Positions 9,180 through 20,953 of a DNA stretch of 64,000 bases are shown here, one piece after another (position 1 is the first letter of the stretch; every line of letters starts with the position of its first letter). This DNA comes from Desmodus rotundus. Taxonomy: Eukaryota; Chordata; Mammalia; Chiroptera; Phyllostomidae. The position numbers were made by a program, and so were the translations under genes. The notes under the pieces are model-generated. The model made no database searches and was not told the DNA's origin. It saw only the letters and a program-made list of their open reading frames with translations. The stretch lies in the NCBI RefSeq assembly GCF_022682495.2, contig NW_026527467.1, positions 310,001 to 374,000 on the forward strand. The letters run 5' to 3'.

Positions 9180-10019
9180 CCTTGAGAGGTCACAGCAGTT
9201 TTACAGGGTTCCTGCGCACCTGTTCGGGGAAACAGAAGCCCTCCCTGCCACTCAGAGGACCGCACGATTTCCCACAGGCCACACTGCCTAGTAGCACCTT
9301 CAGCCCCGAACAGACCGTGTGCTAAGGACAGACTTGGGTACCGGGGGCATGGGCGGGGGATTTCCCATGGAACTCTCTAAGGGCCCGGCGCCCTGTGTGG
9401 CCGGGGGAGTGCCCAGGCGGTTCCTTGACCCCGCAGGACACTTGCATCCAGCAATAAGCAGCCCTCTGCCTCCACGGGGCTCAAACACCTGGGCCCGGTG
9501 TGCGGGCACCTGGCGTACGTGGAGGCAAACCCGCCGACCCTTCTGGCCCGAACCCACCACTGCAAAGATCCCCCTTTTCTTCCATCCGTAAAGGGTTCCT
9601 CCTTGAGGAGTGGAGGAACATGGGGAGGCCCCCAGGAGATGGCTTTTCTCCGAGCCGCGGCTGGCTGGTTTCGGGCCTATACGTGGGGCGCGCGTGCGCA
9701 CTCCGGCTCCCCACCACAAGCCTCCCTCGGGTCACGGGACTCACCCCTGTGGGGTCTGGTTACCCACCCCTGAAGGGTCACTTCACCTACCCCTGAGGGG
9801 TCACATGACCCGCCCCTGAGGGGTCACGTGACCCACCCTTGAGGAGTCTCGTGACCCACACTTTTGGGGTCACGTGACCCGCCCTTGAGGGGTCTCGTGA
9901 CCCACCCTTTTGGGGTCACGTGACCCGCCCTTGAGGGGTCTCGTGACCCACCTTTGCGGGGTCCCGTGACCCACCTTTGGGAGGTCACCAGCCCCACCCT
10001 TCAGGGGTCACATGACCCA
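9180..10019 (+). repeat. Unit 7: gamma monomer + 12 repeats (shortest unit)
   Basis: Core 9,180-9,743, tract 9,744-10,019. Marks are CTAGTAGCACC, GGTTCCTGCG, AAAGGGTTCC and GTGGGGCGCGCG. NRF1-type site 9,689-9,700 is intact. Total length 840 bp. Confidence 0.93.
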
Positions 10020-11296
10020 CCTTGAGAGGTCACAGCAGTTTTACAGGGTCCCTGCGCACCTGTTCGGGGAAACAGAAGCCCTCCCTGCCACTCAGAGGAC
10101 CGCACGATTTCCCACAGGCCACACTGCCTAGCAGCACCTTCAGCCCCGCACAGACCGTGTGCTAAGGACAGACTTGGGTACCGGGGGCATGGGCGGGGGA
10201 TTTCCCATGGAACTCTCTAAGGGCCCGGCGCCCTGTGTGGCCGGGGGAGTGCCCATGCCGTTCCTTGACCCCGCAGGACACTTGCATCCAGCAATAAGCA
10301 GCCCTCTGCCTCCACGGGGCTCAAACACCTGGGCCCGGTGTGCGGGCACCTGGCGTACGTGGAGGCAAACCCGCCGACCCCTCTGGCCCGAACCCACCAC
10401 TGCGAAGATCCCCCTTTTCTTCCATCCGTAAAGGGGTCCTCCTTGAGGAGTGGAGGGACATGGGGAGGCCCCCAGGAGATGGCTTTTCTCCGAGCCGCGG
10501 CTGGCTGGTTTCGGGCCTATACGTGAGCCGCGAGTGCGCACTCAGGCTCCCCACCACAAGCCTCCCTCGGGTCACGGGACTCACCCTTGAGGTGTCTCCT
10601 GACCCACCCCTGAGGGGTCACATGGCCCACCTCTGAGGGGTCACGTGACCCAACACTGAGTGGTCACGTGACCCACCCCTGAGGGGTCACATGACGCGCC
10701 CCTGAGGGGTCACGTGACCCACCCTTGAGGAGTCTCGTGACCCACACTTTTGGGGTCACGTGACCCACCCCTGAGGGGTCACGTGACCCACCCCTGAGGG
10801 GTCACATGACCCGCCCCTGAGGGGTCACGTGACCCACCCTTGAGGAGTCTCGTGACCCACACTTTTGGGGTCACGTGACCCGCCCCTGAGGGGTCACGTG
10901 ACCCACCCTTGAGGAGTCTCGTGACCCACCCTTTTGGGGTCACGTGACCCGACCTTGAGGGGTCTCGTGACCCACCCTTGAGGGGTCCCCTGACCCACCC
11001 TGGAGGGGTCACGTGACCCAACCCTGAGGGGTCACTTGACCCACCCCTGTGGGGTCACGTGACCAACCCCTGAGGGGTCACGTGACCCAACCCTGAGTGG
11101 TCACGTGACCCACCCCTGAGGAGTCACGTGACCCGCCCCCGAGGGATCACCTGACCCGCCCTTGAGGGGTCTCGTGACCCACCCTTTTGGGGTCACGTGA
11201 CCCGCCCTTGAGGGGTCTCGTGACCCACCCTTTTGGGGTCCCCTGACCCACCCTTGGGAGGTCACCTGCCCCACCCTTGAGGGGTCATATGTCCCA
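10020..11296 (+). repeat. Unit 8: alpha/beta hybrid monomer + 31 repeats
   Basis: Core 10,020-10,583, tract 10,584-11,296. The 5' part is alpha (CATGCCG, CGACCCCTCTGG) and the 3' part from about 10,437 is beta (GGGGTCCTCC, GAGGGACATGG). The crossover lies in the identical stretch before it. The tract shares a long run of repeats with that of unit 6 and is also a fused double tract. Confidence 0.92.
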
Positions 11297-12320
11297 CCTT
11301 GAGAGGTCACAGCAGTTTTACAGGGTCCCTGCGCACCTGTTCGGGGAAACAGAAGCCCTCCCTGCCACTCAGAGGACCGCACGGTTTCCCACAGGCCACA
11401 CTGCCTAGCAGCACCTTCAGCCCCGAACAGACCGTGTGCTAAGGACAGACTTGGGTACCGGGGGCATGGGCGGGGGATTTCCCATGGAACTCTCTAAGGG
11501 CCCGGCGCCCTGTGTGGCCGGGGGAGTGCCCAGGCGGTTCCTTGACCCCGCAGGACACTTGCATCCAGCAATAAGCAGCCCTCTGCCTCCACGGGGCTCA
11601 AACACCTGGGCCCGGTGTGCGGGCACCTGGCGTACGTGGAGGCAAACCCGCCGACCCTTCTGGCCCGAACCCACCACTGCAAAGATCCCCCTTTTCTTCC
11701 ATCCGTAAAGGGGTCCTCCTTGAGGAGTGGAGGAACATGGGGAGGCCCCCAGGAGATGGCTTTTCTCCGAGCCGCGGCTGGCTGGTTTCGGGCCTATACG
11801 TGGGCCGCGCGTGCGCACTCAGGCTCCCCACCACAAGCCTCCCTCGGGTCACGGGACTCACCCCTGAGGGGTCTGGTTACCCACCCCTGAAGGGTCACTT
11901 CACCTACCCCTGAGGGGTCACGTGACCCACCCCTGAGGGGTCACGTGACCCAACCCTGAGGGGTCACTTGACCCACCCCTGTGGGGTCACGTGACGCACC
12001 CCTGAGGGGTCACATGACCAACCCCTGGGGGGTCACGTGACCCAACACTGAGTGGTCACGTGACCCACCCCTGAGGGGTCTCGTGACCCACCCCGGAGGG
12101 GTCACGTGACCCGCCCCTGAGGGGTCACGTGACCCACCCTTGAGGAGTCTCGTGACCCACCCTTTTGGGGTCACGTGACCCGCCCTTGAGGGGTCTCGTG
12201 ACCCACCCTTTTGGGGTCACGTGACCCGCCCTTGAGGGGTCTCGTGACCCACCTTTGCGGGGTCCCGTGACCCACCTTTGGGAGGTCACCTGCCCCACCC
12301 TTGAGGGGTCACATGACCCA
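11297..12320 (+). repeat. Unit 9: gamma monomer + 20 repeats
   Basis: Core 11,297-11,860, tract 11,861-12,320. Marked by CGCACGGTTTCC. NRF1-type site 11,806-11,817 is intact. The tract has CCTGGGGGGTC and CCCGGAGGGG variants. Confidence 0.93.
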
Positions 12321-13321
12321 CCTTGAGAGGTCACAGCAGTTTTACAGGGTTCCTGCGCACCTGTTCGGGGAAACAGAAGCCCTCCCTGCCACTCAGAGGA
12401 CCGCACGATTTCCCACAGGCCACACTGCCTAGCAGCACCTTCAGCCCCGCACAGACCGTGTACTAAGGACAGACTTGGGTACCGGGGGCATGGGCGGGGG
12501 ATTTCCCATGGAACTCTCTAAGGGCCCGGCGCCCTGTGTGGCCGGGGGAGTGCCCATGCCGTTCCTTGACCCCGCAGGACACTTGCATCCAGCAATAAGG
12601 AGCCCTCTGCCTCCACGGGGCTCAAACACCTGGGCCGGTTGTGCGAGCACCTGGCGTACGTGCAGGCAAACCCGCAGACCCCTCTGGCCCGAACCCACCA
12701 CTGCGAAGATCCCCCTTTTCTTCCATCCGTAAAGGGGTCCTCCTTGAGGAGTGGAGGGACATGGGGAGGCCCCCAGGAGATGGCTTTTCTCCGAGCCGCG
12801 GCTGGCTGGTTTCGGGCCTATACGTGGGCCGCGCGTGCGCACTCAGGCTCCCCACCACAAGCCTCCCTCGGGTCACGGGACTCACCCTTGAGGTGTCTCC
12901 TGACCCACCCTGGAGGGGTCACGTGACCCACCCCTGAGGGGTCACGTGACCCAACCCGGAGGGGTCACGTGACCCAACCCGGAGGGGTCACTTGGCCCAC
13001 CCCTGTGGGGTCACGGGACCAACCCCTGAGGGGTCACATGACCCACCCCTGAGGGGTCACGTGACCCAACCCTGAGTGGTCACGTGACCCACCCCTGAGG
13101 GGTCACATGACCCGCCCCTGAGGGGTCACGTGACCCACCCTTGAGGAGTCTCGTGACCCACCCTTTTGGGGTCACGTGACCCGCCCTTGAGGGGTCTCGT
13201 GACCCACCCTTTTGGGGTCACGTGACCCGACCTTGAGGGGTCTCGTGACCCACCCTTGAGGGGTCCCCTGACCCACCCTTGGGAGGTCACCTGCCCCACC
13301 CTTGAGGGGTCATATGTCCCA
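12321..13321 (+). repeat. Unit 10: alpha/beta hybrid monomer + 19 repeats
   Basis: Core 12,321-12,884, tract 12,885-13,321. It is alpha up to CTTGCATCCAGCAATAA (about 12,598), then beta (GGAGCCC, GGTTGTGCGAGC). Marked by GTGTACTAAGG. NRF1-type site 12,830-12,841 is intact. 12351 T is absent from the block B copy. Confidence 0.93.
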
Positions 13322-14345
13322 CCTTGAGAGGTCACAGCAGTTTTACAGGGTCCCTGCGCACCTGTTCGGGGAAACAGAATCCCTCCCTGCCACTCAGAGG
13401 ACCGCACGATTTCCCACAGGCCACACTGCCTAGCAGCACCTTCAGCCCCGAACAGACCGTGTGCTAAGGACAGACTTGGGTACCGGGGGCATGGGCGGGG
13501 GATTTCCCATGGAACTCTCTAAGGGCCCGGCGCCCTGTGTGGCCGGGGGAGTGCCCAGGCGGTTCCTTGACCCCGCAGGACACTTGCATCCAGCAATAAG
13601 CAGCCCTCTGCCTCCACGGGGCTCAAACACCTGGGCCCGGTGTGCGGGCACCTGGCGTACGTGGAGGCAAACCCGCCGACCCTTCTGGCCCGAACCCACC
13701 ACTGCAAAGATCCCCCTTTTCTTCCATCCGTAAAGGGGTCCTCATTGAGGAGTGGAGGAACATGGGGAGGCCCCCAGGAGATGGCTTTTCTCCGAGCCGC
13801 GGCTGGCTGGTTTCGGGCCTATACGTGGGCCGCGCGTGCGCACTCAGGCTCCCCACCACAAGCCTCCCTCGGGTCACGGGACTCACCCCTGAGGGGTCTG
13901 GTTACCCACCCCTGAAGGGTCACTTCACCTACCCCTGAGGGGTCACGTGACCCAACCCTGAGGGGTCACTTGACCCACCCCTGTGGGGTCACGTGACGCA
14001 CCCCTGAGGGGTCACATGACCAACCCCTGTGGGGTCACGTGACCCACCCCTGAGGGGTCTCGTGACCCACCCCTGAGGGGTCACGTGACCCACCCCTGAG
14101 GGGTCACGTGACCCACCCCTGAGGGGTCACATGACCCGCCCCTGAGGGGTCACGTGACCCACCCTTGAGGAGTCTCGTGACCCACACTTTTGGGGTCACG
14201 TGACCCGCCCTTGAGGGGTCTCGTGACCCACCCTTTTGGGGTCACGTGACCCGACCTTGAGGGGTCTCGTGACCCACCTTTGCCGGGTCCCGTGAACCAC
14301 CTTTGAGAGGTCACCTGCCCCACCCTTCAGGGGTCACATGACCCA
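13322..14345 (+). repeat. Unit 11: gamma monomer + 20 repeats
   Basis: Core 13,322-13,885, tract 13,886-14,345. Marks are CAGAATCCC and TCATTGAGG. NRF1-type site 13,831-13,842 is intact. Near 14,041-14,150 the tract lacks the ACTGAGTGG repeat but has one extra consensus repeat compared with units 30 and 47. Confidence 0.93.
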
Positions 14346-15865
14346 CCTTGAGAGGTCACAGCAGTTTTACAGGGTCCCTGCGCACCTGTTCGGGGAAACA
14401 GAAGCCCTCCCTGCCACTCAGAGGACCGCACGATTTCCCACAGGCCACACTGCCTAGCAGCACCTTCAGCCCCGCACAGACCGTGTGCTAAGGACAGACT
14501 TGGGTACCGGGGGCATGGGCGGGGGATTTCCCATGGAACTCTCTAAGGGCCCGGCGCCCTGTGTGGCCGTGGGAGTGCCCAGGCGGTTCCTTGACCCCGC
14601 AGGACACTTGCATCCAGCAATAAGCAGCCCTCTGCCTCCACGGGGCTCAAACACCTGGGCCCGGTGTGCGGGCACCTGGCGTACGTGGAGGCAAACCCGC
14701 CGACCCCTCTGGCCCGAACCCACCACTGCGAAGATCCCCCTTTTCTTCCATCCGTAAAGGGGTCACGCTTGAGGAGTGGAAGAACATGGGGAGGCCCCCA
14801 GGAGATGGCTTTTCTCCGAGCCGCGGCTTGCTGGTTTCGGGCCTATATGTGGGCCGCGCATACGCACTCAGGCTCCCAAGCACACACCTCCCTCGGCTCA
14901 CCTGACCCACCCTTTAGAGGTCACAGCAGTTCCACAGGGTCCCTGGGCACCTGTCCGTGGACACAGGAGCCCTCCCTGCCACCTAGAGGACCACGCGATT
15001 TCCGCTGGGGAACACTGCCCAGAAGCACTCCCAGCCTCGCAAAGACACTGTGCGCAGGATAGACTTGTGGACCAGGGGCCTGGGCGGGGAATTTTCCAGG
15101 GAACTCTCTAAAGGCCAGGTGCCCTCTGTCGCCCTGGGAGTGCCCACGCCCTCCCTTAACCCTGCAGGACACTATCATCCAGCAATAAGGAGCCCTCTGC
15201 CTCCACGGGGCTCAAACACCTGGGCCGGTTGTGCGAGCACCTGGCGTACGTGCAGGCAAACCCGCAGACCCCTCTGGCCCGAACCCACCACTGCGAAGAT
15301 CCCCCTTTTCTTCCATCCGTAAAGGGGTCCTCCTTGAGGAGTGGAGGGACATGGGGAGGCCCCCAGGAGATGGCTTTTCTCCGAGCCGCGGCTGGCTGGT
15401 TTCGGGCCTATACGTGAGCCGCGAGTGCGCACTCAGGCTCCCCACCACAAGCCTCCCTCGGGTCACGGGACTCACCCTTGAGGTGTCTCCTGACTCACCC
15501 CTGAGGGGTCACATGACCCAACTCTGAGGGGTCACGTGACCCAACACTGAGTGGTCACGTGACCCACCCCTGAGGGGTCTCGTGACCCACCCCTGAGGGG
15601 TCACATGACCCGCCCCTGAGGGGTCACGTGACCCACCCTTGAGGAGTCTCGTGACCCACACTTTTGGGGTCACGTGACCCACCCTTGAGGAGTCTCGTGA
15701 CCCACCCTTTTTGGGTCACGTGACCCGCCCTTGAGGGGTCTCGTGACCCACCCTTTTGGGGTCACGTGACCCGCCCTTGAGGGGTCTCGTGACCCACCTT
15801 TCCGGGGTCCCGTGACCCACCTTTGGGAGGTCACCTGCCCCACCCTTGAGGGGTCACATGACCCA
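14346..15865 (+). repeat. Unit 12: dimer with gamma-like 5' end + 17 repeats
   Basis: Core 14,346-15,474, tract 15,475-15,865. The first monomer has gamma-type CCAGGCGGTT and a private GGCCGTGGG, then switches to alpha (CGACCCCTCTGG, GAAGAACATGG) with CGGCTTGCTGG. The beta NRF1-type site is changed. Confidence 0.92.
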
Positions 15866-17362
15866 CCTTGAGAGGTCACAGCAGTTTTACAGGGTCCCTG
15901 CGCACCTGTTCGGGGAAACAGAAGCCCTCCCTGCCACTCAGAGGACCGCACGATTTCCCACAGGCCACACTGCCTAGCAGCACCTTCAGCCCCGCACAGA
16001 CCGTGTGCTAAGGACAGACTTGGGTACCGGGGGCATGGGCGGGGGATTTCCCATGGAACTCTCTAAGGGCCCGGCGCCCTGTGTGGCCGGGGGAGTGCCC
16101 ATGCCGTTCCTTGACCCCGCAGGACACTTGCATCCAGCAATAAGCAGCCCTCTGCCTCCACGGGGCTCAAACACCTGGGCCCGGTGTGCGGGCACCTGGC
16201 GTACGTGGAGGCAAACCCGCCGACCCCTCTGGCCCGAACCCACCACTGCGAAGATCCCCCTTTTCTTCCATCCGTAAAGGGGTCACGCTTGAGGAGTGGA
16301 AGAACATGGGGAGGCCCCCAGGAGATGGCTTTTCTCCGAGCCGCGGCTGGCTCGTTTCGGGCCTATATGTGGGCCGCGCATGCGCACTCAGGCTCCCAAG
16401 CACACACCTCCCTCGGCTCACCTGACCCACCCTTTAGAGGTCACAGCAGTTCCACAGGGTCCCTGGGCACCTGTCCGTGGACACAGGAGCCCTCTCTGCC
16501 ACCTAGAGGACCACGCGATTTCCGCTGGGGAACACTGCCCAGAAGCACTCCCAGCCTGGCACAGACACTGTGCGCAGGATAGACTTGTGGACCAGGGGCC
16601 TGGGCGGGGAATTTTCCATGGAACTCTCTAAAGGCCAGGTGCCCTCTGTCGCCCTGGGAGTGCCCACGCCCTCCCTTAACCCTGCAGGACACTATCATCC
16701 AGCAATAAGGAGCCCTCTGCCTCCACGGGGCTCAAACACCTGGGCCGGTTGTGCGAGCACCTGGCGTACGTGCAGGCAAACCCGCAGACCCCTCTGGCCC
16801 GAACCCACCACTGCGAAGATCCCCCTTTTCTTCCATCCGTAAAGGGGTCCTCCTTGAGGAGTGGAGGGACATGGGGAGGCCCCCAGGAGATGGCTTTTCT
16901 CCGAGCCGCGGCTGGCTGGTTTCGGGCCTATACGTGGGCCGCGCGTGCGCACTCAGGCTCCCCACCACAAGCCTCCCTCGGGTCACGGGACTCACCCTTG
17001 AGGTGTCTCCTGACCCACCCTGGAGGGGTCACGTGACCCACCCCTGAGGGGTCACGTGACCCACCCCTGAGGGGTCACGTGACCCAACCCGGAGGGGTCA
17101 CTTGGCCCACCCCTGTGGGGTCACGGGACCAACCCCTGAGTGGTCACATGACCCACCCCTGAGGGGTCACGTGACCCACCCTTGAGGAGTCTCGTGACCC
17201 ACCCTTTTGGGGTCACGTGACCCGCCATTGAGGGGTCTCGTGACCCACCCTTTTGGGGTCACGTGACCCGACCTTGAGGGGTCTCGTGACCCACCCTTGA
17301 GGGGTCCCCTGACCCACCCTTGGGAGGTCACCTGCCCCACCCTTGAGGGGTCACATGTCCCA
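15866..17362 (+). repeat. Unit 13: alpha-beta dimer + 16 repeats
   Basis: Core 15,866-16,994, tract 16,995-17,362. Both NRF1-type sites are intact (16,375-16,386; 16,940-16,951). Beta carries TTTTCCATGG in place of TTTTCCAGGG. Confidence 0.93.
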
Positions 17363-18363
17363 CCTTGAGAGGTCACAGCAGTTTTACAGGGTCCCTGCGC
17401 ACCTGTTCGGGGAAACAGAATCCCTCCCTGCCACTCAGAGGACCGCACGATTTCCCACAGGCCACACTGCCTAGCAGCACCTTCAGCCCCGAACAGACCG
17501 TGTGCTAAGGACAGACTTGTGTACCGGGGGCATGGGCGGGGGATTTCCCATGGAACTCTCTAAGGGCCCGGCGCCCTGTGTGGCCTGGGGAGTGCCCAGG
17601 CGGTTCCTTGACCCCGCAGGACACTTGCATCCAGCAATAAGCAGCCCTCTGCCTCCACGGGGCTCAAACACCTGGGCCCGGTGTGCGGGCACCTGGCGTA
17701 CGTGGAGGCAAACCCGCCGACCCTTCTGGCCCGAACCCACCACTGCAAAGATCCCCCTTTTCTTCCATCCGTAAAGGGGTCCTCCTTGAGGAGTGGAGGA
17801 ACATGGGGAGGCCCCCAGGAGATGGCTTTTCTCCGAGCCGCGGCTGGCTGGTTTCGGGCCTATACGTGGGCCGCGCGTGCGCACTCAGGCTCCCCACCAC
17901 AAGCCTCCCTCGGGTCACGGGACTCACCCCTGAGGGGTCTGGTTACCCACCCCTGAAGGGTCACTTCACCTACCCCTGAGGGGTCACGTGACCCAAACCT
18001 GAGGGGTCACTTGGCCCACCCCTGTGGGGTCACGTGACGAAACCCTGAGGGGTCACATGACCAACCCCTGAGGGGTCACGTGACCCAACACTGAGTGGTC
18101 ACGTGACCCACCCCTGAGGGGTCTCGTGACCCGCCCCTGAGGGGTCTCGTGACCCACCCTTTTGGGGTCACGTGACCCGCCCTTGAGGGGTCTCGTGACC
18201 CACCTTTGCGGGGTCACGTGACCCGCCCTTGAGGGGTCTCGTGACCCACCCTTTTGGGGTCACGTGACCCGCCCTTGAGGGGTCTCGTGACCCACCCTTG
18301 AGGGGTCCCCTGACCCACCCTTGGGAGGTCACCTGCCCCACCCTTGAGGGGTCATATGTCCAA
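17363..18363 (+). repeat. Unit 14: gamma monomer + 19 repeats
   Basis: Core 17,363-17,926, tract 17,927-18,363. CTTGTGTACC removes the first G-run of the quadruplex motif, and GGCCTGGGGAG is private to units 14, 33 and 50. NRF1-type site 17,872-17,883 is intact. Confidence 0.93.
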
Positions 18364-19387
18364 CCTTGAGAGGTCACAGCAGTTTTACAGGGTCCCTGCG
18401 CACCTGTTCGGGGAAACAGAAGCCCTCCCTGCCACTCAGAGGACCGCACGATTTCCCACAGGCCACACTGCCTAGCAGCACCTTCAGCCCCGAACAGACC
18501 GTGTGCTAAGGACAGACTTGGGTACCGGGGGCATGGGCGGGGGATTTCCCATGGAACTCTCTAAGGGCCCGGCGCCCTGTGTGGCCGGGGGAGTGCCCAG
18601 GCGGTTCCTTGACCCCGCAGGACACTTGCATCCAGCAATAAGCAGCCCTCTGCCTCCACGGGGCTCAAACACCTGGGCCCGGTGTGCGGGCACCTGGCGT
18701 ACGTGGAGGCAAACCCGCCGACCCTTCTGGCCCGAACCCACCACTGCAAAGATCCCCCTTTTCTTCCATCCGTAAAGGGGTCCTCATTGAGGAGTGGAGG
18801 AACATGGGGAGGCCCCCAGGAGATGGCTTTTCTCCGAGCCGCGGCTGGCTGGTTTCGGGCCTATACGTGGGCCGCGCGTGCGCACTCAGGCTCCCCACCA
18901 CAAGCCTCCCTCGGGTCACGGGACTCACCCCTGAGGGGTCTGGTTACCCACCCCTGAAGAGTCACTTCACCTTCCCCTGAGGGGTCACGTGACCCAAACC
19001 TGAGGGGTCACTTGACCCACCCCTGTGGGGTCACGTGACGAACCCCTGAGGGGTCACATGACCAACCCCTGTGGGGTCACGTGACCCAACACTGAGTGGT
19101 CACGTGACCCACCCCTGAGGGGTCTCGTGACCCACCCCTGAGGGGTCACGTGACCCACCCCTGAGGGGTCACATGACCCGCCCCTGAGGGGTCACGTGAC
19201 CCACCCTTGAGGAGTCTCGTGACCCACGCTTTTGGGGTCACGTGACCCGCCCTTGAGGGGTCTCGTGACCCACCCTTTTGGGGTCACGTGACCCGCCCTT
19301 GAGGGGTCTCGTGACCCACCTTTGCGGGGTCCCGTGACCCACCTTTGGGAGGTCACCTGCCCCACCCTTGAGGGGTCACATGACCCA
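18364..19387 (+). repeat. Unit 15: gamma monomer + 20 repeats
   Basis: Core 18,364-18,927, tract 18,928-19,387. It has TCATTGAGG. The tract opens with CTGAAGAGTC and CACCTTCCCC; the second change is absent from unit 34. NRF1-type site 18,873-18,884 is intact. Confidence 0.93.
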
Positions 19388-20953
19388 CCTTGAGAGGTCA
19401 CAGCAGTTTTACAGGGTCCCTGCGCACCTGTTCGGGGAAACAGAAGCCCTCCCTGCCACTCAGAGGACCGTACGATTTCCCACAGGCCACACTGCCTAGC
19501 AGCACCTTCAGCCCCGCACAGACCGTGTGCTAAGGACAGACTTGGGTACCGGGGGCATGGGCGGGGGATTTCCCATGGAACTCTCTAAGGGCCCGGCGCC
19601 CTGTGTGGCCGGGGGAGTGCCCATGCCGTTCCTTGACCCCGCAGGACACTTGCATCCAGCAATAAGCAGCCCTCTGCCTCCACGGGGCTCAAACACCTGG
19701 GCCCGGTGTGCGGGCACCTGGCGTACGTGGAGGCAAACCCGCCGACCCCTCTGGCCCGAAACCACCACTGCGAAGATCCCCCTTTTCTTCCATCCGTAAA
19801 GGGGTCACGCTTGAGGAGTGGAAGAACATGGGGAGGCCCCCAGGAGATGGCTTTTCTCCGAGCCACGGCTGGCTCGTTTCGGGCCGATATGTGGGCCGTG
19901 CATACGCACTCAGGCTCCCAAGCACACACCTCCCTCGGCTCACCTGACCCACCCTTTAGAGGTCACAGCAGTTCCACAGGGTCCCTGGGCACCTGTCCGT
20001 GGACACAGGAGCCCTCCCTGCCACCTAGAGGACCACGCGATTTCCGCTGGGGAACACTGCCCAGAAGCACTCCCAGCCTGGCACAGACACTGTGCGCAGG
20101 ATAGACTTGTGGACCAGGGGCCTGGGCGGGGAATTTTCCAGGGAACTCTCTAAAGGCCAGGTGCCCTCTGTCGCCCTGGGAGTGCCCACGCCCTCCCTTA
20201 ACCCTGCAGGACACTATCATCCAGCAATAAGGAGCCCTCTGCCTCCACGGGGCTCAAACACCTGGGCCGGTTGTGCGAGCACCTGGCGTACGTGTAGGCA
20301 AACACGCAGACCCCTCTGGCCCGAACCCACCACTGCGAAGATCCCCCTTTTCTTCCATCCGTAAAGGGGTCCTCCTTGAGGAGTGGAGGGACATGGGGAG
20401 GCCCCCAGGAGATGGCTTTTCTCCGAGCCGCGGCTGGCTGGTTTCGGGCCTATACGTGGGACGCGCGTGCGCACTCAGGCTCCCCACCACAAGCCTCCCT
20501 CGGGTCACGGGACTCACCCTTGAGGTGTCTCCTGACCCACCCTGGAGGGGTCACGTGACCCACCCCTGAGGGGTCACGTGACCCACCCCTGAGGGGTCAC
20601 GTGACCCAACCCGGAAGGGTCACTTGGCCCACCCCTGTGGGGTCACGGGACCAACCCCTGAGGGGTCACATGACCCACCCCTGAGGGGTCACGTGACCCA
20701 ACCCTGAGTGGTCACGTGACCCACCCCTGAGGGGTCACATGACCCGCCCCTGAGGGGTCACGTGACCCACCCTTGAGGAGTCTCGTGACCCACCCTTTTG
20801 GGGTCACGTGACCCGCCCTTGAGGGGTCTCGTGACCCACCCTTTTGGGGTCACGTGACCCGACCTTGAGGGGTCTCGTGACCCACCCTTGAGGGGTCCCC
20901 TGACCCACCCTTGGGAGGTCACCTGCCCCACCCTTGAGGGGTCATATGTCCCA
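19388..20953 (+). repeat. Unit 16: alpha-beta dimer + 19 repeats
   Basis: Core 19,388-20,516, tract 20,517-20,953. Marks are CCGTACGATTT, CGAAACCACC, GAGCCACGGC and, in beta, GTGTAGGCAAACACG. 19886 G (GGGCCGATAT) is not in unit 35. Beta NRF1-type site 20,462-20,473 is intact. Confidence 0.93.
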
